The notes: generated from the sequence alone by a model not told the origin. A stretch of 55,861 nucleotides of DNA from Bdellovibrionales bacterium CG10_big_fil_rev_8_21_14_0_10_45_34 (GCA_002778785.1 PEZS01000006.1:780-56640), one strand, 5' to 3'. Positions 1-9,765 are shown, counted from the stretch's first letter. Translations and numbers: made by a program.

Positions 1-158
1 CCAGAGAATGTGACTATTCTTTGCAAATCCCATCACTTGCTACATCACGAAGGCGAGGGGCTTTTCAGTGCGAAGTATCACCGCATCGATAGTAGTTTAC
101 GATAAGTATGCGACAGCTTCTACCGGAACAAATATATTCACGCTTTAAGTAACAATCC

Positions 159-2009
159 CTACGGGCAGGTTGGCAAATCAACAATCGAAGGGAACCCGGT
201 GCCGTCTAGCGGGACTTCGGGAGTGGGACCAGTGGGAGCGGTAGGAGTGGGGGTCGTTGTTCCTGGGTTACCGCTGCTTGAAACCTGGTATTTGATAGAG
301 CTATAAAGCTTCTTGATGTTGATCCTGCTTCCATTCTTAAAATAGCTTTCGAGCTTAGCGGAATGGTCGTTAGACTCATAGAGAAGCATCCATTTTTTAA
401 TTTCATCGGCCTTTACATTTTCGCTGCCGACGCGTTCAGCAACATATCCCCATGCAAGTGCGGCAGCACCGGAAACTTGTGGAGTGGCCATCGACGTTCC
501 CGATAGAGGGTAGTACTCAATGGGCGTTTGCCCATTTTTCAGCCCCAAAGCAGCGGTAGACCAGATGCCTTCACCGCCGGAGCCGGGTGCTGAAATTTCA
601 ACGACACTTGGACCGTAATTTGAAAAAGAAGAGAGGTTGGTTGTTGCAATCGGATTCTGATCGGTAGACCCAACTGCTATCACCTTAGAATTTGTTTTTG
701 CAAAGTAAGCGGGGTACTCCCTAGGTTCGCTTGTGCTATCCATGTTTGCACGCTTAAGTGCTTGTGAACATGTTGAAGAAGGTTTGAGTTGGCACTCTAC
801 GTAGCCGTTTCCTGCCGCTGTAATAACAAGGCGATTTGCAGCCGTAGCTTTGTCAACAGCTTCCTTTAAAAGTGAAGGTGCCTGAAATCCAGACGGGTAA
901 GTAACTCCAAGGCTCATGTTAATAATATGAGAAGTCTTTGCGGCTTCGATGATTGCATTGTAAAGGACATCATCTGGAAAATGCGCAACCCACTCCCCGC
1001 TTTCTTGAGACCACTTAAGTCCGTTGTAAGAAACCATATTCACACGCGGCCCGCCGACGCCAGCCACCCCGATGGAGTTTCCGATGGTGGCACCAATAAG
1101 TCCGGCCACATGAGTTCCGTGAAAAAACGTGTTAAGGATTGATTCGGTAACGCTCCCAGACTGTAGAGGCATTTCGGGGCGTCCTTGAAGGCTTCTTCCG
1201 CTCACCATATCTTTCGATAGTGATCGATTTACCTGCTCTAGATCAGTGTGATTCCAGTCCACTCCTGAATCTATTATTGCCACTGTGACGTAGCCGGCGG
1301 CACTGATTTCGTCACTCAGAAATGAATTCACGCCAGCTTGACTTTCAATGGCCGAATGAAAGGTTTGTTGCGGAAACTTTGGATCATTCCAGACGAGAGA
1401 CGGAACAAATCGCGGCACAGATTCTGTAATGCCAACAAGGCATCGATCTTTCTTAGCAAGTTCACTTATCTCAGAAAAGGTCATTGAGGACCTAAGCACA
1501 ATTTCAACAGCTTTCTCGTGAGACAGAACTGGCGATCGATCAAGTTCTGCCTCAGCAATAAGAGAGTCGACAGGCGAAGAAGACAATGTTCTGAGGTTCA
1601 GAGAAAAGTAAAACTCGGAGTCGGAGAGGCCGCTGCCGCCGGTGAATACGTCTTCCAAATTTTTCACACAAACAAGGTCGATAAGAACATTCAAGCGTGT
1701 GCCGGCGAGAATTTCATCGGCGGCTTTAAAGGCAGTGGGCTTTGAAAGATCAAAACTCATAGAGACTTTAGACCCTTCTAGAGTCTCGAGTTTTCCCTTC
1801 TGGGCAGAGTATCCTTCTTGAGCATTGTGGATCGTCTGCGGAGAAAGTTGAACCTTACTCTCACTAAAAGAGCCTTTGCCTGATGGCCTACAAGCCGACT
1901 TAAAACTGTCACTTTGTTGGTTAGCTAGTTTGAACGGCACCCCACAATTCTGATAAACCATCAGAATAGCGGCGCCCCATAATACAAGATGAAAAAGCCA
2001 ACGAAACAT
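159..2009 (-). CDS. Subtilisin-like (S8) serine protease, predicted lipoprotein
   Basis: Secreted endopeptidase of the S8 family. Counting from the ATG at 2009, the catalytic triad is visible as Asp247 (AIIDSGVD), His297 (HGTHVAGLIG) and Ser506 (LSGTSMATP). The N-terminus has a hydrophobic segment ending in VYQNCG, a lipobox with Asn before the Cys, so the protein is probably lipid-anchored. About 200 residues of pro-region precede the catalytic domain, and the tail is rich in Pro and Thr. A longer frame opens at a TTG at 2069, but it would put 20 polar residues ahead of the signal segment, so I prefer the ATG. No strong ribosome binding site is seen for either. It is the last gene before the left edge. 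Family assignment is firm; the substrate is unknown. Confidence 0.9.
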   Translation of the reverse strand: MFRWLFHLVLWGAAILMVYQNCGVPFKLANQQSDSFKSACRPSGKGSFSESKVQLSPQTIHNAQEGYSAQKGKLETLEGSKVSMSFDLSKPTAFKAADEILAGTRLNVLIDLVCVKNLEDVFTGGSGLSDSEFYFSLNLRTLSSSPVDSLIAEAELDRSPVLSHEKAVEIVLRSSMTFSEISELAKKDRCLVGITESVPRFVPSLVWNDPKFPQQTFHSAIESQAGVNSFLSDEISAAGYVTVAIIDSGVDWNHTDLEQVNRSLSKDMVSGRSLQGRPEMPLQSGSVTESILNTFFHGTHVAGLIGATIGNSIGVAGVGGPRVNMVSYNGLKWSQESGEWVAHFPDDVLYNAIIEAAKTSHIINMSLGVTYPSGFQAPSLLKEAVDKATAANRLVITAAGNGYVECQLKPSSTCSQALKRANMDSTSEPREYPAYFAKTNSKVIAVGSTDQNPIATTNLSSFSNYGPSVVEISAPGSGGEGIWSTAALGLKNGQTPIEYYPLSGTSMATPQVSGAAALAWGYVAERVGSENVKADEIKKWMLLYESNDHSAKLESYFKNGSRINIKKLYSSIKYQVSSSGNPGTTTPTPTAPTGPTPEVPLDGTGFPSIVDLPTCP

Positions 2010-2445
2010 ATACAAACAGATATCGGAATGAGATGTGCCTGGCTTGATCGCTTTTGAGACGATGCTCAAAGTTTAGCGACGAGAGAACTTGAAGAGTCGT
2101 GTGTAGCTGCTACGAAAAGCATCTTCCATTATTCAGAGTCTCAGAATGAGATGCAAATTCGCAAATCATCTCGCTCTTAACTCCATCTTCGACCTCAAAT
2201 CTATTTTAACCCCTAACCCCACCCAAAACAGAAGGAGGCCTGGAACTGCATAAAATAGCTACGGCTGCTGGACTTTAGCTGTAGATTCCACTACTAAATC
2301 GATTTGAAAATCTCCCTAAGGTCTAGATTCTGCTTACTCTTCTGCGAGTTTTTGCCGAAAAAACTTATGATTAGAAGAGAAGTCCCGGCTGCTCCAAAGC
2401 CACCGACTCAAACTGAGATGAGCGGCAGGGTGAGGAGATCCTATT
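2010..2445. other. Intergenic region between the S8 protease and an unknown gene
   Basis: This 436-bp stretch separates two divergently transcribed genes and should hold both promoters. I see no convincing -35/-10 pair. The word GAATGAGATG occurs near 2026 and again near 2147. A second reading frame with an ATG near 2367 runs into the next gene out of frame, but it has no recognisable protein character. Confidence 0.4.
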
Positions 2446-3099
2446 TTGGGCCGCAATCAGAAAAACCAAATTTTAAAAGAAGATTTATCAGAGAACTCAG
2501 CGGAGGTTTTATTGCAGTCTCCTGGGCAATTCTTTCACGAGTCCGTTAGGGACGCACTGGCTGCCAGAAGTATGGAGACATTTCCTCTTGCGGAGTCCTA
2601 CCTTGCTGACATTTTGGAAAAGTACATGGTAACAGATGCTCTCTACGAGCTCGACAATGAAAGCGGTAAGAGGCGCCAAGACACCCTAGCCGAAATGTTT
2701 TTACGAGCGCAAAATGCCGAAACCAGTTTAAAGCTCAACCTTTTAAAAAGACTGGCTGAGACTTCTCTTTACGTGGGCGGCTTTTTTGGAGAATCATTAG
2801 ATCGAAAAATTGTCGATATCGACTACTATGCCGAAATGGGCGGGAGTGCTTACCAAATGCTCTCGCGGTTAGTTGCTGAAGACACTTTTGCTCATTTGTA
2901 TAAAGAGTATTCGTATAGATTTCTAGAGTTCGTTGATGTGCTCTCGCATATCAGTCTTAAGAGCCGCCCGAACTCCAATAAGAACCTTCTGCACCACTAT
3001 ACCAGGTATCTAAAGACCGGCTCAGAACAAGCTTTAGAAACACTTCTTGAACAGGGTGTTATTCCTCCAGCTGGACCTACCAAGATTACAGAAAATTAA
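2446..3099 (+). CDS. Conserved-looking hypothetical protein
   Basis: I do not recognise this 217-residue protein. It has no signal peptide or membrane segment. It is rich in Glu, Leu and Lys and looks mostly helical, with a central block (LAETSLYVGGFFGESL) and several Tyr-rich stretches such as DIDYYAEMGGSAY. The start is a TTG preceded by GGAG with 8-nt spacing. The frame is closed by a stop only 12 nt further upstream, so the start choice is narrow. It stands alone, divergent from the S8 protease and convergent with the carboxylase genes. A soluble cytoplasmic protein is likely; no function is proposed. Confidence 0.7.
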   Translation: MGRNQKNQILKEDLSENSAEVLLQSPGQFFHESVRDALAARSMETFPLAESYLADILEKYMVTDALYELDNESGKRRQDTLAEMFLRAQNAETSLKLNLLKRLAETSLYVGGFFGESLDRKIVDIDYYAEMGGSAYQMLSRLVAEDTFAHLYKEYSYRFLEFVDVLSHISLKSRPNSNKNLLHHYTRYLKTGSEQALETLLEQGVIPPAGPTKITEN

Positions 3100-3225
3100 T
3101 AGCACTTGTTGCTTTCTTGATTAAGAGCGGCCAAAGCAGGATTTGTGGGCGGCACCAGGGGTTAAATCTTTGTCTCAAAATTAAAGTTAAAAGTTGCCGT
3201 TTGCTACACTGATTGGTTTGTCTAC

Positions 3226-3750
3226 TTATTCCCCGAAGACAATAAGAACAGCGCCCGATTCTACACTTTGGCCCTTTTCTACCTTAATCTCTTTTACAAC
3301 AGTATCAGCCACTGCTTTGATCTCGTTCTCCATTTTCATAGCTTCCATGATAAGCAAGGACTGACCGGCTTTTACCGCGTCTCCGGCCTTAACATAGATA
3401 TCTACGATCTTTCCCGGCATGCCGGCAGCCAAGTTATCACCCGCGCCAAATCCAGTTCCTTTTTTCAAACTTTCATGAAGAAGCATTTCATCGTTGTAGA
3501 GTTTAATTTCGCGATAACTGCCACGTGTATATACATTGAAGTGTTGGCCTTCACCGGCCACATCGATCATGTAAGAGGAATTTTCAAACAGAAAACTAAT
3601 CGCATCATCCATCCGCATGTATTGGCTTTTCGGTATACGATGTATCTCTTTCTTTTTATCGTCTTCTTGAAGGCTAACAGTCCAATTGCTGCGTCCTTCT
3701 AGAACTTCCATATGAAATTTCCGACCATTCATTTCTGCCAAAAAATACAT
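3226..3750 (-). CDS. Biotin carboxyl carrier protein of an acyl-CoA carboxylase
   Basis: Carries biotin between the biotin carboxylase and carboxyltransferase of an acyl-CoA carboxylase. The C-terminal 75 residues form a biotinyl domain with the canonical EAMKMEN motif; the biotin-accepting lysine is Lys139. Residues 1 to about 95 form an N-terminal segment of the kind found in PccA/MccA-type carriers, followed by a short GTGFGAGDN linker. The gene is last in a minus-strand set, 130 bp after the biotin carboxylase gene. AGGAG sits 6 nt before the ATG. In many bacteria this domain is fused to the biotin carboxylase; here it is a separate polypeptide. Function is firm at family level; the acyl-CoA substrate is inferred from the carboxyltransferase. 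Confidence 0.88.
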   Translation of the reverse strand: MYFLAEMNGRKFHMEVLEGRSNWTVSLQEDDKKKEIHRIPKSQYMRMDDAISFLFENSSYMIDVAGEGQHFNVYTRGSYREIKLYNDEMLLHESLKKGTGFGAGDNLAAGMPGKIVDIYVKAGDAVKAGQSLLIMEAMKMENEIKAVADTVVKEIKVEKGQSVESGAVLIVFGE

Positions 3751-3882
3751 CTTTCTCTCCTAAAAAAGTTTCTCAAAGCTATTTCAAACAGCACTCTTTC
3801 TTTGCAGGTCTAATTCAAAAATAGTCTTCGTGTTTAGGCCTCGATAACAAAAAGCAGTAACTAGTAAAAAGTGGACATACTT

Positions 3883-5376
3883 CTAACGCAAAGAGGCTTC
3901 GCGGCCGACTTTCTTCCATTGGCTAGCCAAGTTAACATCCCAAACCCCCAAGGACTTTTGTTGATTGTAGGCTTCAATCGCGGCACTGATCAAAAATACG
4001 CGATCGTCTACATACTTAAATAGATCAATGTATTTGCCGCTAAAATCCTTTTCAATAAATTGAGTCGTGTAGCTGCCATCCAAGAACTTGGGATGCGCCA
4101 AAATGCTTTTGTGAAGAACGATGTTCGTCTTGATACCAGTGATGGAATACTCATCCAAAGCGCGACTCAACCTTGAAATAGCCTCTTCTCTGGTGTGCCC
4201 GAACGCGATGACTTTCGCAAGCATAGGGTCGTAATGAATCGGAACTTCGTAGTCAGGGTAAATGTAAGAATCCACGCGAATAAAAGGTCCTTGAGGGTTG
4301 CGACACCGACGGATGTAACCAGGTGAAGGCACGAAGGTGAGAGGGTCCTCTGCACAGATGCGCGCCTCAACGGCGTGCCCTCTTTGAACAACGTCCTCTT
4401 GTTTGAAGCTAAGCTTTTTTCCAAGTGCGACCATTATCTGCTCTTTAACGAGGTCGATTCCCGTCACCATTTCAGTGACAGGATGTTCAACTTGAAGCCG
4501 CGTGTTCATCTCCATAAAGTAAAAATCTTGTGTAATGCCATCAAAAATAAACTCAAATGTGCCAGCACCAACGTAGTCAATGGCTTTTGCGGCCTTCACT
4601 GCAATCTCACCCATACGAGTACGCACCGCTTGCGAGACAGCGGGCGATGGTGACTCTTCAATGATTTTTTGGTGTCTTCTTTGAACACTGCATTCGCGAT
4701 CAAAGAGGTGGCAAACGTTCCCGTGTGTATCTCCAAAAACCTGAATCTCAATATGTTTCGGGTTGCTAATAAAGCGCTCTATGTAAACTGTGTCGTTTGA
4801 AAAATAATTGAGTGCCTCTGAGCGCGCTGCTTGAAAGGCACGCTCAAGCTCGGAGTCTTCACGAACAAGTCTCATGCCTTTACCGCCGCCCCCTGCGGAC
4901 GCTTTGATCATGACGGGATAGCCGATTTCTTTTACAACAGCTCTGGCTTCGTCTAGAGTTTTAAGAGAGCCTTTGCTTCCAGGTACAATCGGCACTCCGG
5001 CATTTTCCATTGTTTCACGAGCCATGAGTTTATCGCCCATAACCTCGATATTTTCTGGTGTTGGCCCAATAAACTTTATACCCGCTTTTTCAATTGTTCG
5101 GGCAAAGTTTGTGTTTTCACTTAAAAAACCATACCCGGGATGAATGGCATCGGCCTTAGAGTGCTTGGCAACCTCAATGATCTTTTCAACATTCAAATAC
5201 GACTCTCTGCTAGGGGCAGGGCCTACGCAATAGGCTTCATCTGCTAAAATAACATGTAAGCTGTTTCTGTCGGCCTCGGAGTAAACTGCGATAGAACGAA
5301 TTCCCATTTCACGACAGGCTCGTATGACTCTAATTGCAATCTCGCCTCGATTAGCGATCAGAATTTTTTTAAACAT
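3883..5376 (-). CDS. Biotin carboxylase subunit of acyl-CoA carboxylase
   Basis: ATP-dependent carboxylation of carrier-bound biotin. The 497-residue protein has the biotin carboxylase layout: N-terminal domain starting KILIANRGEIAIRVIRAC, an ATP-grasp domain with the glycine-rich loop KASAGGGGKGM, the EMNTRLQVEHPVTE active-site motif, and a C-terminal domain (AVEARICAEDP). The length equals free-standing AccC plus a short tail, and no biotinyl domain is attached. The ATG at 5376 has AGAGGGA just upstream. The gene lies between the carboxyltransferase and carrier genes on the same strand with gaps of about 100 to 130 bp, so co-transcription is likely. It could also serve the housekeeping acetyl-CoA carboxylase, since accA, accB and accD are not in this window. 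Confidence 0.93.
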   Translation of the reverse strand: MFKKILIANRGEIAIRVIRACREMGIRSIAVYSEADRNSLHVILADEAYCVGPAPSRESYLNVEKIIEVAKHSKADAIHPGYGFLSENTNFARTIEKAGIKFIGPTPENIEVMGDKLMARETMENAGVPIVPGSKGSLKTLDEARAVVKEIGYPVMIKASAGGGGKGMRLVREDSELERAFQAARSEALNYFSNDTVYIERFISNPKHIEIQVFGDTHGNVCHLFDRECSVQRRHQKIIEESPSPAVSQAVRTRMGEIAVKAAKAIDYVGAGTFEFIFDGITQDFYFMEMNTRLQVEHPVTEMVTGIDLVKEQIMVALGKKLSFKQEDVVQRGHAVEARICAEDPLTFVPSPGYIRRCRNPQGPFIRVDSYIYPDYEVPIHYDPMLAKVIAFGHTREEAISRLSRALDEYSITGIKTNIVLHKSILAHPKFLDGSYTTQFIEKDFSGKYIDLFKYVDDRVFLISAAIEAYNQQKSLGVWDVNLASQWKKVGREASLR

Positions 5377-5479
5377 TGTTCCCTCTCAATCGTTCACTAA
5401 AAAGTCAAACTGGCATCGTCAGAACGAAAAGTTACCCCAAATCTCCTACTTACGAAAACCCTCAATTCAATTTCCTTCT

Positions 5480-7045
5480 TTAAAGCGGAATGTTTCCGTG
5501 CCGCTTTTTGGGCATATAATCTTTTTTGTTTTTCAAAAGCTCGAGTGCTTCAACAATTCGCTTTCTTGTTATTGCAGGTTCAATGACCTCATCTATGTAA
5601 CCAAGCTCTGCAGCCTGATAAGGATTGGCAAACTTACTTTGGTACTCCGCCGTTAGCCGGGCTCTCTCTTTGTCAGGGTTACTTGCTTTTTTAATTTGCT
5701 CTCTAAAAATGATATTCACGGCTCCTTCAGCTCCCATCACCGCAATCTCAGCAGACGGATAGGCAAGGTTAATATCTGATCGCAGATGCTTTGAAGCCAT
5801 CACATCGTAAGCTCCGCCATAGGCTTTTCGAGTAATCACTGTGATTTTTGGCACAGTCGCTTCTGCATATGCGTAAAGCAATTTGGCGCCGTGAGTGATG
5901 ATGCCATTCCATTCTTGCTCAACACCCGGCAGGAATCCGGGAACATCCACAAGCGTTATGAGTGGTATATTAAAAGCATCGCAAAAGCGTACAAATCTAG
6001 CAGCTTTTATACTGGCTTTGATATTCAAACAACCAGCTAGAACCTGCGGCTGATTGGCCACAATACCTACGCTTCTTCCGTTAAATCGAGCAAAACCCAC
6101 GATGATATTGGTGGCATAGTTTTGGTGAACCTCTAAAAAGTACCCTTCATCGACGACAGATCGAATCACCTCTTTCATGTCGTATGGTTTTTTAGGATTC
6201 GCTGGTATGAGGTAGTTCAGCGATTCTTCTACACGATCGGGCTTGTCTTTTGTAGGTAGCACCGGTGGGTCGTCAACATTGTTGCTTGGTAGAAAGTTAA
6301 GAAGTTCACGAATCATCAAGAGGGTGTGCTTCTCATCTTCGCAGGCGAAGTGTGCAACTCCTGATTTCTCGGCATGAGTATGTGCGCCACCGAGGCTTTC
6401 TTTCGAGACATCTTCGTGAGTCACCGCCTTGATAACATCGGGCCCTGTCACAAACATGTAGCTGGTGTTCTTAACCATAAAAATAAAATCAGTAATACTT
6501 GGGCTATAAACGGCGCCGCCCGCGCACGGCCCCATAATCGCGCTGATCTGCGGTATCACGCCTGAAGCCATCGTGTTTTTCAAAAAGATGTCAGCGTAAC
6601 CACCAAGTGCTTCAACGCCTTCTTGAATGCGCGCCCCCCCGCTGTCGTTGAGCCCAATCATTGGGGCGCCTGCCTTCATCGCGAGGTCCATTATCTTACA
6701 AATCTTCTTTGCTTGAGTTGAAGAGAGTGAGCCACCAAAGACAGTGAAGTCTTGTGAATAGACGAAAACTTGTTTTCCGTTGATGCGTCCGTATCCGGTG
6801 ATAACTCCATCACCAAGAAATTTTTTATCTTCCATTCCAAAGTTAGAACAGCGGTGGGTCATAAAGCGGTCAATTTCGACAAAGCTTCCTGGATCGAGCA
6901 GAATGTCTAATCTCTCACGAGCTGTATATCTGCCGCCTTCTTTGTGTTTTACTGCCTTATCTTCGCCGCCCCCGACAAGAGCCTCTTCGTTCTTTCTCTC
7001 AAGCAGTGTTAGTTTTTCATCTGTAAGATGTGATTCAGTTTCCAT
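5480..7045 (-). CDS. Acyl-CoA (probably propionyl-CoA) carboxylase carboxyltransferase subunit
   Basis: Transfers the carboxyl group from biotin to an acyl-CoA. The 521-residue single-chain protein has both crotonase-like halves, as in PccB. The N-terminal half includes the acyl-CoA-binding segment ([12 protein letters not shown]) and an oxyanion region ([16 protein letters not shown]). The C-terminal half includes [12 protein letters not shown] and [13 protein letters not shown]. It ends in a PccB-like tail (KKRHGNIPL). It begins 40 bp after asnS on the same strand, with GAGGAG upstream, so it may be read from the asnS promoter. Propionyl-CoA is the usual substrate for this subgroup and would feed methylmalonyl-CoA, but mutase and epimerase genes are not in the window, so the substrate is inferred. 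Confidence 0.88.
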   Translation of the reverse strand: METESHLTDEKLTLLERKNEEALVGGGEDKAVKHKEGGRYTARERLDILLDPGSFVEIDRFMTHRCSNFGMEDKKFLGDGVITGYGRINGKQVFVYSQDFTVFGGSLSSTQAKKICKIMDLAMKAGAPMIGLNDSGGARIQEGVEALGGYADIFLKNTMASGVIPQISAIMGPCAGGAVYSPSITDFIFMVKNTSYMFVTGPDVIKAVTHEDVSKESLGGAHTHAEKSGVAHFACEDEKHTLLMIRELLNFLPSNNVDDPPVLPTKDKPDRVEESLNYLIPANPKKPYDMKEVIRSVVDEGYFLEVHQNYATNIIVGFARFNGRSVGIVANQPQVLAGCLNIKASIKAARFVRFCDAFNIPLITLVDVPGFLPGVEQEWNGIITHGAKLLYAYAEATVPKITVITRKAYGGAYDVMASKHLRSDINLAYPSAEIAVMGAEGAVNIIFREQIKKASNPDKERARLTAEYQSKFANPYQAAELGYIDEVIEPAITRKRIVEALELLKNKKDYMPKKRHGNIPL

Positions 7046-7085
7046 TTTCTTAACGCTCCTCTTAAGGCATTTCTCAAAACTACTT

Positions 7086-8369
7086 TTACGGATGCAGTCG
7101 TCCGTACATTCGCGGGAAAGGAATAGCTTCGCGAAGGTGAGGCGCGCCTGTGATCCAAGCTATTGCCCTCTCAACGCCAAGTCCAAAACCCGCGTGTTCA
7201 AAGCTACCATATCTTCTCAAATCCAAATACCAGCTAAAAGCTGATTCCGGAAGGTTATGCTCTTTTAGTTTTTTAAGCAGCACTTCAAGATTGTCCTCGC
7301 GTTGACCCCCACCAATAATTTCGCCGTAGCCGTCGGTGGCAATCAAATCGCAGCTCAAGCAATATTCTGGCTCTGCCGAATCTTCTTTCATATAGAAAGC
7401 TTTGATTTTCGTGGGGTAGTGATGAACAAAAACAGGTTTCTCAAACTTTGCACTCAAGATGGTTTCATCTGGAGCCCCAAAGTCGTCACCCAATTTAAAC
7501 TCAGGGTTTTCTTTTAAAATGATTTCGCAAGCTTCTCTATAATGAATTCTCGGAAAGGGCGGCTTAATTTTTTCAAGGCCACTAGTGTCTCTTTCAAGAA
7601 CTTTCAATTCTTCGACCCGGTTTTTTAAAACCGACTGCACGATATGAGTTACAAACTCTTCTGCAAGCTCCATGTTGTCGTAGAGGTTGTTAAATGCGAC
7701 CTCTGGTTCAACCATCCAAAACTCAATAAGGTGTCTACGAGTTTTTGATTTCTCTGCGCGGAACGTGGGCCCAAAACAATACACTTTACCAAAGGCTGCG
7801 GCGCCGGCCTCCATGTAGAGTTGTCCGCTTTGCGAAAGATAGGCTTTGTCGTCAAAATACTGCGTTTCAAAAAGTGTCGAGGTGCCCTCGCAGGCATTCG
7901 GAGTAAAAATAGGAGCATCAATGGGGGTAAACCCTCGGCCATCAAAGAATTCTCTTATCGCGTGAATGACCTGACCGCGCACACGAAGCATAGCATGCTG
8001 CTTGCGTGAACGAATCCATAGGTGTCGGTTGTTCAGAAGAAAGTCGATCCCATGTTCTTTAGGCGATATTGGATAGGGCTCTGCCTTAGAGAGAATCTTC
8101 AGTTCTTTTGCGGTGATCTCGTAACCACCTACGCTGCGGGGCTCTTTGCGAACGCTTCCTGTAACTTCGACCGTGCTTTCTTGTGTGAGAGATTCGAACA
8201 ACTCAAAGGCTTCTTCTGCGCATTCACCTCGAAAGTAAACGCATTGGCAAAAGCCTGTACCATCTCTCAACAATAGAAACTTGATTTTTCCAGAAGATCG
8301 CGAATTGAAAACCCACCCCTTAAGGGTCACTTGGTTGCCTTCTTGCTTCGCCAACTCAGCAATCGTCAT
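7086..8369 (-). CDS. asnS: Asparaginyl-tRNA synthetase
   Basis: Class II aminoacyl-tRNA synthetase charging tRNA-Asn. The N-terminal OB-fold anticodon domain (about residues 1 to 100, with [15 protein letters not shown]) is followed by the class IIb catalytic core. Motif 2 is seen around the stretch [25 protein letters not shown] and motif 3 near the end as [13 protein letters not shown]. The stretch [15 protein letters not shown] and the length of 427 residues fit AsnS rather than AspS. The ATG at 8369 has AGGAG about 10 nt upstream. It is the first gene of a minus-strand run that continues into the acyl-CoA carboxylase genes. An intact AsnS suggests direct tRNA-Asn charging, though amidotransferase genes cannot be excluded elsewhere. 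Confidence 0.96.
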   Translation of the reverse strand: MTIAELAKQEGNQVTLKGWVFNSRSSGKIKFLLLRDGTGFCQCVYFRGECAEEAFELFESLTQESTVEVTGSVRKEPRSVGGYEITAKELKILSKAEPYPISPKEHGIDFLLNNRHLWIRSRKQHAMLRVRGQVIHAIREFFDGRGFTPIDAPIFTPNACEGTSTLFETQYFDDKAYLSQSGQLYMEAGAAAFGKVYCFGPTFRAEKSKTRRHLIEFWMVEPEVAFNNLYDNMELAEEFVTHIVQSVLKNRVEELKVLERDTSGLEKIKPPFPRIHYREACEIILKENPEFKLGDDFGAPDETILSAKFEKPVFVHHYPTKIKAFYMKEDSAEPEYCLSCDLIATDGYGEIIGGGQREDNLEVLLKKLKEHNLPESAFSWYLDLRRYGSFEHAGFGLGVERAIAWITGAPHLREAIPFPRMYGRLHP

Positions 8370-8556
8370 CAGGTGCCAGCTCCTATTTGCGGACGCAAAG
8401 CGTCTTATCCAGTTCAGTAAGCCAGCAAGGTTAGCACAGCGGGCTGGCCTGTGCCAGGGCGGAAATCGGGCGCACAGCGCTATACTGGGTCTTTAAAGAT
8501 CCCGGGATGCTTAAAGTGGGACTCTCCGGTTAGGGAAAGGTAGGCCGAAAGCAAAA

Positions 8557-8580
8557 CTAGATTTTTATAGAAAAATCTAG
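8557..8580. promoter_or_regulatory. Perfect palindrome upstream of a toxin-antitoxin pair, candidate operator
   Basis: Two 10-bp arms, CTAGATTTTT and AAAAATCTAG, are separated by a 4-nt spacer and followed by an A-run. A possible -10 (TAAAAT, 8591-8596) and GGAGG (8605-8609) lie just downstream. Ribbon-helix-helix antitoxins typically bind such palindromes to repress their own operon. There is no T-run on the plus-strand side, so a plus-strand terminator is unlikely. Confidence 0.5.
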
Positions 8581-8615
8581 AAAAAAAAGCTAAAATACTA
8601 ACTTGGAGGTTTCGA

Positions 8616-8840
8616 GTGGGCGCAAAGCAACTAGCCACAAAGATTGATTCTCAGATCAAAGATGCATTAGATTCTTTTTGCCAAGAGCGGGGTTTGAAGA
8701 TTGGTCGTTTTATTGAAGATGCGATCTTAGACAAACTTGAAGAGTATGAGGACGTCTCCGATCTCAAGAACCTAAGAAAAGAAACCTATCGGCCATTCGA
8801 TGATATTTTGAAAGAACTTAAAAAGAGTGGCAAAGTATAA
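8616..8840 (+). CDS. Ribbon-helix-helix antitoxin of a type II toxin-antitoxin pair
   Basis: A 74-residue protein whose N-terminal half (KQLATKIDSQIKDALDSFCQ, then RFIEDAILDKL) has the short strand plus two helices expected for a MetJ/Arc ribbon-helix-helix DNA-binding dimer. The charged C-terminal part (PFDDILKELKKSGK) would wrap the toxin. The GTG start has GGAGG at 6-nt spacing. It overlaps the next gene by 14 nt, which is typical of translational coupling in toxin-antitoxin operons. A palindrome at 8557-8580 is a likely site for autoregulation. The family is inferred from the pattern and the neighbour, not from a search. Confidence 0.75.
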   Translation: MGAKQLATKIDSQIKDALDSFCQERGLKIGRFIEDAILDKLEEYEDVSDLKNLRKETYRPFDDILKELKKSGKV

Positions 8841-9093
8841 AATCCTTGTCAGCGCGTCGGCAGAAAAAGTCTTAAAAGGACTTCCAAAAAAGGACCTTGC
8901 TAAGGTTGCCATTACTGTTCAATCCCTTGCGTCGGATCCCTTTCCGTTAGGATGTAGAAAGCTTGCGGGTGAAAAAAATGTATTTCGCCTTCGTCAGGGC
9001 AGTTACCGAATCATTTACGAGGTTTTCAAAAGCGAACTCATTATTCACATCCTCAAGGTAGGCCATCGAAAAGACGTATACAGAGGCATATAG
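8827..9093 (+). CDS. RelE/ParE-family toxin
   Basis: An 88-residue protein with the RelE/ParE pattern: an N-terminal strand and helix (ILVSASAEKVLKGLPKKDLAKV), a central region ending RKLAGEKNVFRLRQGSYRIIYEV, and a C-terminal strand with basic residues (IHILKVGHRKDVYR). The conserved Arg in RLRQGSYRIIYE and the terminal His, Arg and Tyr are like those of mRNA interferases that cleave in the ribosomal A site. It follows its antitoxin with a 14-nt overlap. It appears intact, so the pair may be active; RelE-like ribonuclease versus ParE-like gyrase inhibitor cannot be decided from sequence alone. Confidence 0.82.
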   Translation: MAKYKILVSASAEKVLKGLPKKDLAKVAITVQSLASDPFPLGCRKLAGEKNVFRLRQGSYRIIYEVFKSELIIHILKVGHRKDVYRGI

Positions 9094-9137
9094 GGGAAGA
9101 GTGCAACAGAGCCATTGGTACTGCTCCAAAGCTGCGA

Positions 9138-9232
9138 TCTTTAAATAGATTAATTGATGGAGGTGTGGCGAAAATAAATTCAGGTCGTTAAGTAGCATTG
9201 AAATTTGGAACAATAGGAGTTGAGAGTGCTAA
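9138..9232 (+). repeat. Diverged repeat, copy A (partner at 13139-13240)
   Basis: The stretch starts CTTTAAATAGAT and ends TTGGAACAATAGGAGTTGAG followed by AGTGCTA. The partner copy has CTTTCAATAGAT and TTGGAACTATTGGAGTTGAA followed by AGTGCTA, with further matches (TGGC-AAAATAA, AGGTCG, ATTGAA) in the same order. Copy A supplies the ribosome binding site and start codon of the YaiI-family gene. Similarity was judged by eye and includes small gaps. Confidence 0.55.
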
Positions 9233-9681
9233 ATATTTACATCGACGCCGATGGTTGTGCTGTCAAAGATGAAGTTTACAAGGTGGCCTGCCGCTATAAA
9301 CTTGAGGTGTTCGTTGTGGCTAACAAACCGTTGGTGATTCCAATGAGTGCCAAAATACATATGCAGGTCACTTCTGGCGGCTTTGATGCAGCCGACGACT
9401 GGATTGCCGAGAACATTTCGCAAGGTGACATTCTGATAACGTCCGATTTGTTGCTCGCTGATCGCTGCATTAAACGCCAAGCCAGGGTTCTCGGGCCCAA
9501 GGGGCATGAATTCGATGAAGAAAATATTGGTAGCGCGTTGGCCTCACGCGAATTGATGGCCCATTTGAGACAAATGGGAAATGTGAACACAGGGCCAGCC
9601 CCAATGGCAAAAGCGGACCGCTCAAAATTTTTGTCAAAACTTGACCAAATTATTCAGTCTATACGCAAAACCACTGCGTAA
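9226..9681 (+). CDS. YaiI/YqxD (UPF0178, DUF188) family protein
   Basis: A small PIN-like-fold protein of unknown function that is widespread in bacteria. The N-terminal signature [18 protein letters not shown] is followed by [32 protein letters not shown] and a C-terminal HLRQMG region, all characteristic of the family; the acidic residues resemble a nuclease-like pocket. A TTG at 9220 is in frame but abuts the AGGAG at 9215-9219. The GTG at 9226 has 6-nt spacing and is preferred, giving 151 residues. It may be read through from the toxin-antitoxin operon but is separated by about 130 bp that contain a repeated element. The family is clear; the biochemical role is not established. Confidence 0.88.
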   Translation: MLNIYIDADGCAVKDEVYKVACRYKLEVFVVANKPLVIPMSAKIHMQVTSGGFDAADDWIAENISQGDILITSDLLLADRCIKRQARVLGPKGHEFDEENIGSALASRELMAHLRQMGNVNTGPAPMAKADRSKFLSKLDQIIQSIRKTTA

Positions 9682-9765
9682 TGTGAATGCGTAAGTAACG
9701 TAACCGGTCAAAGTAGGATCAAATCAGCGTGATTCAGCCCACGAAACGGCAGAGTTCGGGTGATT

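Noticed and set aside
3268-3702. Plus-strand frame of 144 codons inside the biotin carrier gene
   Set aside because: Antisense shadow of a clearly recognised gene; no family character.
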